DNA of 64,000 nucleotides from Kocuria rosea (GTDB taxonomy: Bacteria > Actinomycetota > Actinomycetes > Actinomycetales > Micrococcaceae). The DNA is taken from NCBI RefSeq assembly GCF_023715525.1, contig NZ_JAMBOG010000003.1:1-64000 (forward strand), written 5' to 3'. The notes under the pieces are model-generated. The model did no database searches and was not told the origin of the DNA. It saw nothing but the letters and a program-made list of their open reading frames with translations. Shown one piece after another: positions 1 through 7,746 of this stretch. A program made the position numbers and the translations under genes. The stretch's first letter is position 1, and every line of letters begins with the position of its first letter.

Positions 1-349
1 ACCCGAACGATCCAGGCTGACACCGTCACCCACCCCACGGAGGCGGAACGAGCAACGGCCAATCAACCAAACAAAACATTTGGCATCAACAAACATGGCA
101 CACTATTGAGTTCTCAAACAACAGACCAAGAACCAGACCCCCAAGGCCCAGAACTCGAAGAAAAGAAACCGCCCAGCACCACGATTCCTCGCGGCCGCCG
201 AAGCAACCTGTCCAGCTTATCCGTTCCGCATCCCTGCTGCAACCGGCGGTTCCCGCTCAGCGGGCACCGGCTCGTTGCGACCGGATGGGTGGTTCGCCTG
301 GATCGGCGGCGTCGGACCGGGGCGATTTCTCGCGTCCCCTGCGGCGACT
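1..349 (-). other. rRNA operon 5' leader; 16S rRNA lies off the left edge
   Basis: Read on the minus strand, this segment runs from a strong promoter (356-384) towards the left edge. It carries the BoxA-like antitermination motif TTGAGAACTCAA (106-117), followed by a CAATAGTGTGCC tract and the AT-rich stretch TTTGTTGATGCCAAATG (about 78-95). This order is typical of the leader just ahead of 16S rRNA in Actinobacteria. The area around 60-120 is clearly AT-richer than the rest of the window. No 16S sequence is inside the window, so the identity is inferred from the leader and promoter alone. A tRNA-type stable-RNA transcript is the main alternative. Confidence 0.72.
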
Positions 350-355
350 CGGAGT

Positions 356-384
356 ACATTACACACGCTCCGCGGGGGCGTCAA
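356..384 (-). promoter_or_regulatory. rRNA-type promoter
   Basis: Minus strand: -35 TTGACG (379-384), a 17-bp spacer and -10 TAATGT (356-361). It is the best sigma-70/SigA-type match I noticed in the window. Transcription would start near 349 and run left through the BoxA-bearing leader. Confidence 0.7.
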
Positions 385-559
385 CAGCACGGAAGGAAGC
401 CGGGCGGCGGCCGCCGGGGGCGGCTGCGCTGCGGGGACCGCGACGGTGCTCCGGCGGCCGGCGCACGCGGTGCGCGAACGGCCCGGCCGGGACCCGGGCA
501 CGGGCCCGATCGTGCGTAGGCTGATGGAACACCGTATCCGCGACCCGAAAGGACAGCAG

Positions 560-910
560 ATGAGCACCTCACCGGAAGAACTGCCGGAGACTCCCGACAC
601 CTACGAGGGCGCCGCCGAGCTGGACCCGGACCACTGGCGCGACGACCCGCTCATCGAGGGCGAGGACGCCGAGGAGTCGGAGGAGCCGGCGCGCGTGGAC
701 CTCGACCACCCGGACGTGCCCAGCGAGCAGGAGGAGCGCGACGAGATGGAGGAGGACCGCTACGAGCAGGGGGAGGAGCAGATTCCTCCCTACGAGCCGC
801 GGATGGGCGAGGCCCTCGCGGACCTGGACGTCCCGGAGAACCACGCCTTCGAGGACGAGATCGACTCGAGCAACGACTCGTTCCACGCCGGCGGTGACCC
901 GCTGGACTGA
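560..910 (+). CDS. Small acidic hypothetical protein
   Basis: A 116-aa protein starting MSTSPEELPE. The ATG at 560 is preceded by GAAAGGAC (547-554), and a TAGGCT -10 box lies at 517-522, so I prefer this start to longer in-frame ones. The chain is very rich in Asp and Glu, has no membrane segment or cysteine and is probably largely disordered (for example DEMEEDRYEQGEEQ). I do not recognise a domain; it loosely resembles the acidic DUF5709-type proteins of Actinobacteria, but that is not a firm match. It stands alone and converges on the acyl-CoA dehydrogenase gene, separated by a strong hairpin. Confidence 0.7.
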   Translation: MSTSPEELPETPDTYEGAAELDPDHWRDDPLIEGEDAEESEEPARVDLDHPDVPSEQEERDEMEEDRYEQGEEQIPPYEPRMGEALADLDVPENHAFEDEIDSSNDSFHAGGDPLD

Positions 911-935
911 GTGCCGGCGGTGCGCCGCGCGCTGC

Positions 936-986
936 GAACGGGCGGGGCCCCCGGTCGGATCTGCCGACGGGGGGCCCCGCCCGTTC
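936..986. terminator. Bidirectional hairpin terminator
   Basis: A 17-bp GC-rich inverted repeat (left arm starts GAACGGGCGGGG, right arm ends CCCCGCCCGTTC); its loop can itself pair (GTCGG with CCGAC). It sits exactly between two converging genes. There is no U-tract, as is usual in high-GC Actinobacteria. Confidence 0.7.
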
Positions 987-999
987 GTGCACCGGCCGC

Positions 1000-2238
1000 T
1001 CAGGCGAACGCGGAGAGCCCGGTGATGCTGCGCCCGATGATCAGCGCCTGCATGGTCTCGGTGCCCTCGTAGGTGTGCAGGGCCTCGATGTCCGCGAAGT
1101 GGCGGGCCACCCGGTTCTGGATGAGGATGCCGTTGCCGCCCATGAGGTCCCGGGCGTTGGCGGCGATCGATCGGGCGGCGCGCGTGGAGGTGTACTTCGC
1201 CAGTGACGCCTGCTCCCCCGTGAGGCTGCCCGCCTCCTCCCGCTCGGTCATCCGCGCCACCAGCACCTGGATCTGCGTGAGCTCGCTGAGCATCCGGGCC
1301 AGCCGCTCCTGGACGATTTGCGACGCCGCCAGGGGCCGGCCGAACTGCACGCGCTGCTTCGCGTACTGCACGGCGGTCTCGTAGCAGGCCTGGGCGTGGC
1401 CCACCGCGCCCCACGCCACGCTGATGCGGGTGGCGAAGAGGACCTCGGCGGTGTTCTTGAAGGAGCGCGCGGCGGGCAGGGCGTTCTCCGCGGGGACGAA
1501 GACGTTCTCCAGGCGGATGTGCGCCTGGTGGATGGCGCGCAGCGCGAGCTTGCCGCGGATCGTCGTGCCCGTGTACCCCCCGCTCTCCTGCGGGACGACG
1601 AACCCGCGGACCTGGCCGTCCTCGTCGGAGCGGGCCCACACCACGGTGATCCCGCCCATGGACCCGTTGCCGATCCACTTCTTCTCGCCGTTGAGCACCC
1701 AGCCCCCCTCGGCGGGGGTCGCACGGGTCTCGAGGCTCACCGAGTCGGACCCGTGGGTGGGCTCCGTGAGGGCGAACGCGCCGAGCAGCTCCCCGGTGGC
1801 CATCCGCGGCAGGTACCGCTGCCGCTGCTCCTCGGACCCGCACACGGCGATCGAGCGCATGGCCAGCCCGCCCTGGACCCCGGAGACGGTCGCGATGGAG
1901 CCGTCCCCGCGGGAGAGCTCCATGCTGACCAGGCCGGCGGCGGTCTTGGACATCGGCCCGTACCCGTCGACGGCCACGCCGTCGCGCAGCAGGTCGAGCT
2001 CCCCGAGCCGGCGCACGAGGTCGAGGGAGTACTCCGACCGGTCCCAGTGCTCGCCGATCACGGGCAGCAGGTCCTCCTGGACGAAGGCCCGGGCACGCAT
2101 CCAGTGCGCGCGGTCGGCGTCGGAGATCGCGTCGAACGCCCCGGCGGCGTCGGTGCCGAGGGCCTCGCCGAGGACGTAGTCGGGCTCGACGGTGCCGGCG
2201 GGGAACAGGTTCTCGCCGGTCTCGGGGAAGGCGCTCAT
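1000..2238 (-). CDS. Acyl-CoA dehydrogenase family protein
   Basis: 412 aa, full length for the family. It oxidises an acyl-CoA to the 2-enoyl-CoA with FAD, passing electrons to ETF. Visible family features are FALTEPTHGSD (flavin/substrate loop), GEKKWIGN in the middle domain and HTYEGTETM near the C-terminus, which carries the catalytic glutamate in the position used by the glutaryl-CoA and short-chain branch. The ATG at 2238 follows GAAGGATCC. The gene lies 66 bp downstream of the hydratase/dehydrogenase gene on the same strand, probably in one beta-oxidation transcript. The glutaryl-CoA-like C-terminal motif leaves glutaryl-CoA dehydrogenase as a possible specific function; the true substrate is not decidable here. 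Confidence 0.88.
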   Translation of the reverse strand: MSAFPETGENLFPAGTVEPDYVLGEALGTDAAGAFDAISDADRAHWMRARAFVQEDLLPVIGEHWDRSEYSLDLVRRLGELDLLRDGVAVDGYGPMSKTAAGLVSMELSRGDGSIATVSGVQGGLAMRSIAVCGSEEQRQRYLPRMATGELLGAFALTEPTHGSDSVSLETRATPAEGGWVLNGEKKWIGNGSMGGITVVWARSDEDGQVRGFVVPQESGGYTGTTIRGKLALRAIHQAHIRLENVFVPAENALPAARSFKNTAEVLFATRISVAWGAVGHAQACYETAVQYAKQRVQFGRPLAASQIVQERLARMLSELTQIQVLVARMTEREEAGSLTGEQASLAKYTSTRAARSIAANARDLMGGNGILIQNRVARHFADIEALHTYEGTETMQALIIGRSITGLSAFA

Positions 2239-2304
2239 GTGAAGGATCCTTCGTTGTGCGGCGGTGCTGCCGTCGGGCTGCGGTGGTGGTGGTGCGGGAG
2301 CCGG

Positions 2305-4440
2305 TCAGTGCTGGTGGAAGCGCCGGCCGGTGACGCGCTCGGCGGCGCCCACGCGGTCGAGGTACGGGGTGATCCCGCCCAGGTGGAAGGGGTAGTTGGC
2401 CCCGAGGACCATGCACAGGTCCACGTCCTCGGGGCCGGCGACGACGCCCTCCCGCAGCATCGCGGCGATCTCCTCGGCGAGGGCGTCCTGGATGCGGACG
2501 AGCAGGCCCGCGGCGGAGCCCGGCGCGCCGGCGGCGCGCTCGGGGTGCGCCGTCCGGGTGCGCTCCAGCAGCGCGGCCGCCCCGGCCGCCAGGTAGCCGT
2601 CGGCGCCCGTGGCGGGCTCCTGCTCGGTGGGCAGGACGTGCGTGAGGCCCGCCCCGACCACGGCGTCCAGCCACGGGGAGCCGGCGAAGCGGTCGGGGTA
2701 GGCCCGGCGCATCGTCTCGCCCACGTGGTGTTGCACGGCCGGGCCCACGAAGTCGAGCAGCTGCAGCGGGGTCATCGGCAGGCCCAGGGGGTCGGGGGCG
2801 TGGTCCGCCTCGCGCACGTCCGTCCCGGCGTCGACCGCCCGGACGACGACGTCGAACAGCCGGGTCAGGACCCGGTTCACCACGAACCCGGGGGCGTCCT
2901 GCACCCGCACGGCCGTGCGGCGCAGCGTCGCGGCGAGGCCGAAGGCGGTGGCGAGCGCGACGTCGCCCGTCCGCTCCCCCGCGACGATCTCCAGCAGCGG
3001 GGTCACCTCCACCGGGTTGAAGACGTGGAAGCCGACGACGCGCTCGGGGTGCGCGAGGTCCCGGGCCATCGCGGTCACGGACAGGGAGCTGGTGTTGGTG
3101 GCGAGGACCGCGTCGGGGCGCACGAGCTTCTCCCACTGGGCGAGGACCGCCTTCTTGACCTCGAGGTCCTCGAAGACGGCCTCGATCACGAAGTCGGCGT
3201 CCGCGAGGTCCTCGGGCCGGGTCGCTCCGGTGACGAGGGCGGAGAGTTGCTCGGCCTGCTCCGCGGTGATCCGGCCCTTGGCGGCCTGGGCGGCGAAGCG
3301 GTCCCGGGTGCGCTGCACGCCGGCGGTGAGCCGGTCGTCGTCGAGGTCGGTCATCACCACGGGGATCCGGGCGCCGCCCGCGATGAGCGAGGCGAGCTGG
3401 CCGGCCATCAGACCGGCGCCGATGACGGCGGCCTTGCGGAGCGGCCGGGGCTCGGCGTCGGGCACGTCCGCGGCCCGCCGGGAACGGGTGGAGACGAGCT
3501 CGAAGGCGTAGAGGGAGGCCTTGGCGACGTCCCCGCGCACGAGCTCGGCGAAGGCGCGCACGGCCTTCCCGCCGTTCTCGGTGCGGGACTCGGTGCGGGC
3601 GTCGGCGACGAGGTCGACGGCCACGAGGGGGGCCGGGGCCGCGCCGTGCCAGGTGCGCTCCGCGCGGTCCCGGGCCCGGGCGACGGCGTCGGCCCACTCC
3701 CGCTCGCCCGTGCCGCCGGGGGTGCCGGCCCGGCGGCGGGACTCCCCCGCCTCGAGCGCCCCGAGCCGCCCGGCCACCCACTGCTGCCAGCCGGCCTCCC
3801 AGTCCTCGGTCCCGGGGGCGGCGTCGAGCACCGCGTCCACGAGGCCGAGCTCGAGCGCCTCCGGCGCCTTGAGGTGCTTGCCCCGCATGGAGTCGAAGAC
3901 GATGATCCGCAGGGCGGCCGCCGGGCCGATCAGGTGGGGCAGCAGGTGCACCCCGCCCCAGCCCGGGAAGAAGCCGAGCCGGCACTCCGGCAGCCCGAGC
4001 GGTCCCGTGCGGCGGTGGGCGACGCGGTGGTCGGTGTGCAGGGCCAGCTCCAGGCCGCCGCCCAGGGCCTGGCCGGTCACCAGGGAGAACGTGGGGACGG
4101 TCGCGTCGGCCAGGAGCCCGAAGGCCTCGTGGCCCAGGCCGACGTAGCGGTCCGAGTCGCCGCCGAGCTGGGCGGAGCGGATCTCCTGGAGGTTCGCCCC
4201 GGCCCCGAACGACCGCTCGTTGCCCGTGACCACGATCGCCTCGACGGCGGACTGGTCGATGGCCCCGACCGCCTCCCGGAACCCGCGCAGCGCCTCGGAG
4301 CCCCAGATGATCAGCCCGCCCGGCGTCGTCGAGTCCAGCCGGACCAGGGCGACGGGCCGGTGGCGGCCGGGGAGGACGGGGTGCTCGACCCGGACGGTGA
4401 CGGTCGAGGGGAAGGACGCGGTCTCCGCGGTGGGTGCCAT
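2305..4440 (-). CDS. Fatty-acid oxidation alpha subunit: enoyl-CoA hydratase / 3-hydroxyacyl-CoA dehydrogenase fusion
   Basis: 711 aa, the normal length of FadB/FadJ-type multifunctional proteins. The N-terminal crotonase domain (about 20-280) shows FGAGANLQEI and GGGLELAL with the active-site glutamate. The C-terminal part (about 325-600) is an NAD-binding 3-hydroxyacyl-CoA dehydrogenase (VIGAGLMAG, then NTSSLS and GFHVFNP), followed by the second helical domain. It would hydrate enoyl-CoA and oxidise the 3-hydroxyacyl-CoA. I chose MAPTAET at 4440 because AGGAG lies just upstream; a start at 4497 would cross the operator and promoter. No thiolase gene is adjacent. Together with the downstream acyl-CoA dehydrogenase it supplies three of the four beta-oxidation steps. 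Confidence 0.9.
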   Translation of the reverse strand: MAPTAETASFPSTVTVRVEHPVLPGRHRPVALVRLDSTTPGGLIIWGSEALRGFREAVGAIDQSAVEAIVVTGNERSFGAGANLQEIRSAQLGGDSDRYVGLGHEAFGLLADATVPTFSLVTGQALGGGLELALHTDHRVAHRRTGPLGLPECRLGFFPGWGGVHLLPHLIGPAAALRIIVFDSMRGKHLKAPEALELGLVDAVLDAAPGTEDWEAGWQQWVAGRLGALEAGESRRRAGTPGGTGEREWADAVARARDRAERTWHGAAPAPLVAVDLVADARTESRTENGGKAVRAFAELVRGDVAKASLYAFELVSTRSRRAADVPDAEPRPLRKAAVIGAGLMAGQLASLIAGGARIPVVMTDLDDDRLTAGVQRTRDRFAAQAAKGRITAEQAEQLSALVTGATRPEDLADADFVIEAVFEDLEVKKAVLAQWEKLVRPDAVLATNTSSLSVTAMARDLAHPERVVGFHVFNPVEVTPLLEIVAGERTGDVALATAFGLAATLRRTAVRVQDAPGFVVNRVLTRLFDVVVRAVDAGTDVREADHAPDPLGLPMTPLQLLDFVGPAVQHHVGETMRRAYPDRFAGSPWLDAVVGAGLTHVLPTEQEPATGADGYLAAGAAALLERTRTAHPERAAGAPGSAAGLLVRIQDALAEEIAAMLREGVVAGPEDVDLCMVLGANYPFHLGGITPYLDRVGAAERVTGRRFHQH

Positions 4441-4473
4441 GGACGGACTCCTGGTCGGCGTGTGATGGACACC

Positions 4474-4517
4474 ACTGTCGTTGAGACTCAGTCTCATGTC
4501 AAGGCATTCAGTCTCAA
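4474..4517 (-). promoter_or_regulatory. Promoter with palindromic operator for the beta-oxidation genes
   Basis: Minus strand: -35 TTGACA (4497-4502), 17-bp spacer, weak -10 GACAGT (4474-4479). The spacer is almost filled by the perfect palindrome TGAGACTCAGTCTCA (4482-4496, 7-bp arms). A further half-site TTCAGTCTCAAAG lies just upstream (4508-4517, plus-strand reading). A repressor bound here would block the promoter. The TetR gene at 5088-5816 is the nearest candidate; that link is inference. Confidence 0.6.
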
Positions 4518-4569
4518 AGTCCTTGTGCGGCCTCCGCCGCCGCAGGGAGGCCCGTTAGTCTGGGTGCTG

Positions 4570-5115
4570 ATGATCGACGTGCTGCCTCCCCAGACCGAGC
4601 GCCTGGCGTTCCGCCGCTTCGACGCGGCCGACGTCGAGCCCATGTACTCCTACCAGAGCCGTGAGGACTACGCGCAGTACGCGTGGCGCGGCCCGCGCAC
4701 GCGCGGGGACTGCGAACGGGCCGTGGCCGACAACAGCGGGCTGCGCCCGTGGGACCGCGACGGCGACCACGTGCGCTTCGCCGTCTCCCCCCGGGGCTCG
4801 CGCGAGCTCGTGGGCGAGATCGTGCTGACCCTGACGGACGCGGGAGCGGCCCAGGTCGAGATCGGCTGGGTCGTCCACCCGGACCACGCCGGCAAGGGCT
4901 ACGCCTCGGAGGCGGCCCGCGCGGCGCTCGAGTTCGCCTTCGCCGAGCTGGGCGCCCACCGCGTCCGCGCGAGCCTGGACGCCCTCAACACCGGCTCCGC
5001 CAAGGTCTGCGAGCGCATCGGGATGCGCCGCGAGGCCACCCTGCGGCAGAGCCACCGCCAGCTGGGCCAGTGGCGGGACGAGCTGGTCTACGCGGTCCTC
5101 GCCGACGAGGTCTGA
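4570..5115 (+). CDS. GNAT family N-acetyltransferase (RimJ/RimL-like)
   Basis: 181 aa. It begins with the RimJ/RimL-style LPPQTERLAFRRF strand and shows the acetyl-CoA-binding region VEIGWVVHPDHAGKGYASEAARA (about 98-120) and the late NTGSAKVCERIGMR helix. The substrate is unknown; protein N-termini, antibiotics and small amines are all used by relatives. The ATG at 4570 has no Shine-Dalgarno sequence but sits 8 nt after a TAGTCT box (4556-4561), so a leaderless mRNA is likely. It is divergent from the beta-oxidation genes, and its 3' end overlaps the converging TetR gene by 28 bp. Confidence 0.85.
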   Translation: MIDVLPPQTERLAFRRFDAADVEPMYSYQSREDYAQYAWRGPRTRGDCERAVADNSGLRPWDRDGDHVRFAVSPRGSRELVGEIVLTLTDAGAAQVEIGWVVHPDHAGKGYASEAARAALEFAFAELGAHRVRASLDALNTGSAKVCERIGMRREATLRQSHRQLGQWRDELVYAVLADEV

Positions 5116-5816
5116 GCCCGCCCGTCCAGGGCGTCCCGCACGGAGGCCACGACCGTCTCGGTGTCGGCGCCGGGGTCCAGGACGGTGACGACGACGGCGG
5201 GGCGGGCCGCGGCCTGCCCGCTCGTCCCGGCCCGGCCCGCGGCGTCGTCGAACCCGGCCAGCAGCGTGCGGGCGAGGCGCTCGGTCTGCGCGGCGAGCTC
5301 GGCGGACGGGTCGGTGCCGGGCGCGCGCAGCCAGCCGCGCAGGTGGGCGTTGTGCACGGCCACCGCCGCCGCGGGCAGGGCCGTGGCGACGGTCTCGCGG
5401 TGCGGGCTCTCCGGCAGGACGCGGCGCAGCCAGCCGCGGAAGACGCGCTCGTAGCGGTGGGATGTGATCAGCTCGCGGTCGCGCAGCTGCGGCACCTGCC
5501 GGAGCAGGGCGTGCCGGGCCAGCGTGCGGTCACGGTGGTCGAGGTGGTGGCGGAAGACGAGCAGGACGCCCTCCCGCAGCACCGCCGCGGGGTCGGCCCC
5601 TGGGTGGGAGAGCAGCCGCTCGAGCGCCGCGAGGTTCGCCGCGTGGTCCGCGAAGACGATGTCCTCCTTGGACCCGTACTTGCGGAAGAACGTGGCCCGG
5701 CTGATCCCGGCGGCCTGGGCGAGCTGGTCCACGGTCGTGGCCTCCCAGCCCTGCTCGGCGAGCAGCCGGATCGAGTCGGTGACGACGTCCGGCGGCGGGC
5801 CGGGGGTCTGGGTCAT
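5088..5816 (-). CDS. TetR family transcriptional regulator
   Basis: 242 aa. The N-terminal TetR DNA-binding domain (about 5-55) shows the typical TTVDQLAQAAGISRATFFRKYGSKEDI helix-turn-helix. The remainder is a helical ligand-binding domain with a QLRDRELI..HRYERVFRGWLRRVL segment resembling the C-terminal domain found in actinobacterial fatty-acid-responsive TetRs, plus an unusually polar tail (about 200-242). The ATG at 5816 follows GGAGGAGG. It is the closest regulator to the palindrome in the beta-oxidation promoter, so control of those genes is plausible but unproven. Confidence 0.88.
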   Translation of the reverse strand: MTQTPGPPPDVVTDSIRLLAEQGWEATTVDQLAQAAGISRATFFRKYGSKEDIVFADHAANLAALERLLSHPGADPAAVLREGVLLVFRHHLDHRDRTLARHALLRQVPQLRDRELITSHRYERVFRGWLRRVLPESPHRETVATALPAAAVAVHNAHLRGWLRAPGTDPSAELAAQTERLARTLLAGFDDAAGRAGTSGQAAARPAVVVTVLDPGADTETVVASVRDALDGRAQTSSARTA

Positions 5817-5842
5817 GGTGCCTCCTCCGCTCGATCGTAGAC

Positions 5843-5880
5843 GCCCGCACCCCGGCGACCGGCGCGGCCGGGGTGCGGGC
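5843..5880 (-). terminator. GC-rich hairpin between MerR and TetR genes
   Basis: Inverted repeat with 14-bp arms (left arm GCCCGCACCCCGGC, right arm GCCGGGGTGCGGGC). It lies just downstream of the MerR gene and upstream of the TetR start, both on the minus strand. It probably ends the MerR transcript. Confidence 0.6.
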
Positions 5881-5902
5881 GGGGTGCGGGCGGGGCCGAC
5901 GG

Positions 5903-6694
5903 TCAGCCCGCGGCGCGGTCCGCGTTGGCGTGGATCGCGTCCCGCACGTACTGCGCGAGGCCGGGCTCGAGGTCCTCGTAGGTCCGGGTGAACCGGGGGT
6001 CCGCCACGTACAGGTCCCCCAGGTGGCGGTGGAACTCCGGCGTGAGGTCGTAGAAGCGCTCGTGGATCTGGCGCCGGGCGGCCTCGGCGGCGTCCATCGC
6101 CTCGGCCGAGGTCGCGGGCCGTCCCGCCCGCTTGGCCTCGGCGAACCGGCGGTTGAGGGCCTGGGCCTCCTCCGTGATCCGCCGCCAGTCCGCCTCGGTG
6201 TAGCGGGAGGCCCGACGGCGGGACTGCTCCCACGCGTCGGTGCCGCCCCACCGCTGCTCGGCCTCGGCCGCGTACTCGTCGCTGAAGCCCTCCCCGAACA
6301 GCTCGCGCTGCTCCTCCGGGGTCAGGTCGGTTCCGGTCATCTCTGCCTCCAGTGCTCGGTCGATCGCGGCGACGAGGTCCTCCAGCTCGGTGAGCCTCGC
6401 CCGGACGGTCTCGCGCTGGCGGCGCAGGTGCACGACGACGGCCTCCTCGTCCTCGGCGGCCAGGATCCGCTCGATCTCCCCGAGGGAGAAGCCCAGGCGG
6501 CGGTAGACCACGACGTGGCGCAGCCGCAGCAGGTCCGCCGCGGTGTACAGGCGGTAGCCGCCCGCCGACCGCTCGCCGGGAGTGAGCAGGCCGACGTCGT
6601 CGTAGTGGCGCAGCGTGCGCACGGTGACGCCGAAGCGCTGTGCCACCTGCCCCACGGTGAGCCTTTCGTCCGCCGCCGGTCGTGTTCCGTTCAT
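5903..6694 (-). CDS. MerR family regulator with TipAS-type effector domain
   Basis: 263 aa. N-terminal MerR winged helix (about 11-80: LTVGQVAQRFGVTVRTLRHYDDVGLLTPGERSAGGYRLYT split by the family-typical turn), a coiled-coil dimerisation helix (about 85-120, QRETVRARLTELEDLVAAIDRAL), then a TipAS-like domain (about 150-263) ending in HERFYDL..EFHRHLGDLYVADPRFTRTYE. TipAL relatives sense antibiotics or other xenobiotics and activate their own promoter. The start at 6694 lies 7 nt from a MerR-type promoter, so the transcript may be leaderless; GGAGG is only 2 nt from the ATG, too close for a normal ribosome site. No dedicated resistance gene is adjacent. Confidence 0.9.
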   Translation of the reverse strand: MNGTRPAADERLTVGQVAQRFGVTVRTLRHYDDVGLLTPGERSAGGYRLYTAADLLRLRHVVVYRRLGFSLGEIERILAAEDEEAVVVHLRRQRETVRARLTELEDLVAAIDRALEAEMTGTDLTPEEQRELFGEGFSDEYAAEAEQRWGGTDAWEQSRRRASRYTEADWRRITEEAQALNRRFAEAKRAGRPATSAEAMDAAEAARRQIHERFYDLTPEFHRHLGDLYVADPRFTRTYEDLEPGLAQYVRDAIHANADRAAG

Positions 6695-6701
6695 GTCCTC
6701 C

Positions 6702-6732
6702 ACTGTGGACCCTCCCGTGGCGTGAGGGTCAA
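6702..6732 (-). promoter_or_regulatory. MerR-type promoter with 19-bp spacer and operator dyad
   Basis: Minus strand: -35 TTGACC (6727-6732), a 19-bp spacer and -10 CACAGT (6702-6707). The dyad GACCCTC-N9-GAGGGTC fills the spacer. An over-long 19-bp spacer with a dyad is the hallmark of promoters activated by MerR proteins through DNA distortion; here it would give autoregulation of the gene starting at 6694. Confidence 0.65.
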
Positions 6733-6753
6733 GGCCCCGGCCGGAGCGGGGGC

Positions 6754-7623
6754 TCAGCCCGCGAACGGCAGCACGGGCAGTCCCGGCACGGCCACCCCCA
6801 CGGCGAACAGGGAGCCGGCGGCGGGGTCCTCGTCGGCGTCCAGGTTCTCCCGGGAGGTGGTGATGTAGAGGGTCCGCAGGTCGTCTCCGCCCAGGCAGCA
6901 CGCGGTGGTCTGGCGCGCCGCGACCTCCACCACGGTGTCGAGCTCGCCGTCCGCCGTGTAGCGGTGCATCTGGCCGGCGCCGTGCAGCGCCACCCAGACA
7001 GCGCCCTCGGCGTCCACGGTGAGCCCGTCGGGGTGGACGTCGCCCTCCTCCAGCTGCGGCACCACGAAGGTCCGCCGGCCGGTGAGCCCGCCGGCCTCGG
7101 ACCAGTCGAGGACGTCGACCTTCCCGGTCGGCGTGTCGTTGTAGTAGGCGCGGGTGCCGTCCGGTGACCACGCGATCCCGTTGGAGACGGTGACCCCCTC
7201 GAGCACGGGCTCCCACGTGAGGTCCGGGTGCACCCGGTAGAGGGTCGCCGCGCCCTCGGCCTGGTCGTAGGCCATGGACCCGGCGTACAGGCACCCGTCG
7301 GGGCCCACGCCGCCCTCGTTCATCCGGATCCCGGGGCTGTCCCAGAGCAGCTGGGCCGGGTGCACGGTGCCGTCGGGGTCCTCGAGGGCCACGCCCCGCT
7401 CCACGGCGAGCACCGCTCCGCCGGTGGCTCGGGGCCGCACGCACGCCACGACGTCGCCCACGTGGGTGCGCAGCACCCGGCCGTCGGCCCCGAGGGACAG
7501 GACGTCCCCGGCGAGCATGTCGACCCAGCGCAGCCCGCCCCAGCGCTCGGACCAGCAGGGCCCCTCGGCGTGGTAGGCCACGGAGTCGGTGATCCGTTCG
7601 GCGGTGAGCCGCTGCACGGTCAT
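6754..7623 (-). CDS. SMP-30/gluconolactonase/LRE family protein
   Basis: 289 aa, a six-bladed beta-propeller lactonase. It shows the family pattern AEGPCWSERWGGLRWVDM at the N-terminus (metal-binding Glu in the first motif), MNEGGVGPDG in the middle, VSNGIAWSPDGTRAYYNDT and HPDGLTVDAEGAVWVAL, which supply the Glu/Asn/Asp ligands of a divalent metal. Members hydrolyse sugar lactones (gluconolactone, arabinolactone and so on) in the cytoplasm. No sugar-oxidation gene is next to it, so the substrate is open. A possible 26-codon upstream frame ends one base before its ATG. Confidence 0.85.
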   Translation of the reverse strand: MTVQRLTAERITDSVAYHAEGPCWSERWGGLRWVDMLAGDVLSLGADGRVLRTHVGDVVACVRPRATGGAVLAVERGVALEDPDGTVHPAQLLWDSPGIRMNEGGVGPDGCLYAGSMAYDQAEGAATLYRVHPDLTWEPVLEGVTVSNGIAWSPDGTRAYYNDTPTGKVDVLDWSEAGGLTGRRTFVVPQLEEGDVHPDGLTVDAEGAVWVALHGAGQMHRYTADGELDTVVEVAARQTTACCLGGDDLRTLYITTSRENLDADEDPAAGSLFAVGVAVPGLPVLPFAG

Positions 7624-7624
7624 C

Positions 7625-7705
7625 TCAGGACCTCCGCTCGCGCGCGGCCGGTTGGGCCGTGCCGGGGGTCCGGTCCGGGTGGGGGATGATGTCCTGGGTC
7701 GTCAT
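7625..7705 (-). CDS. Possible 26-codon leader ORF upstream of the lactonase gene
   Basis: ATG at 7705, 26 codons (MTTQDIIPHPDRTPG...), TGA one base before the lactonase ATG (TGAGATG). A weak GGAG lies upstream of the ATG. The tight junction would allow translational coupling. It may instead be untranslated leader; there is no similarity evidence either way. Confidence 0.3.
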   Translation of the reverse strand: MTTQDIIPHPDRTPGTAQPAARERRS

Positions 7706-7746
7706 GGCTCCACGATACCGAGCGGACCCGCCGGGGCCGCGGAGCG

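Noticed and set aside
569-3985. Very long minus-strand open frame (over 1100 codons) across the beta-oxidation genes
   Set aside because: Arg/Pro/Gly-rich translation with no domain; it is the shifted-frame shadow of real high-GC genes. The same holds for other giant frames, for example 1318-5115 on plus and 55088-59251 on minus.
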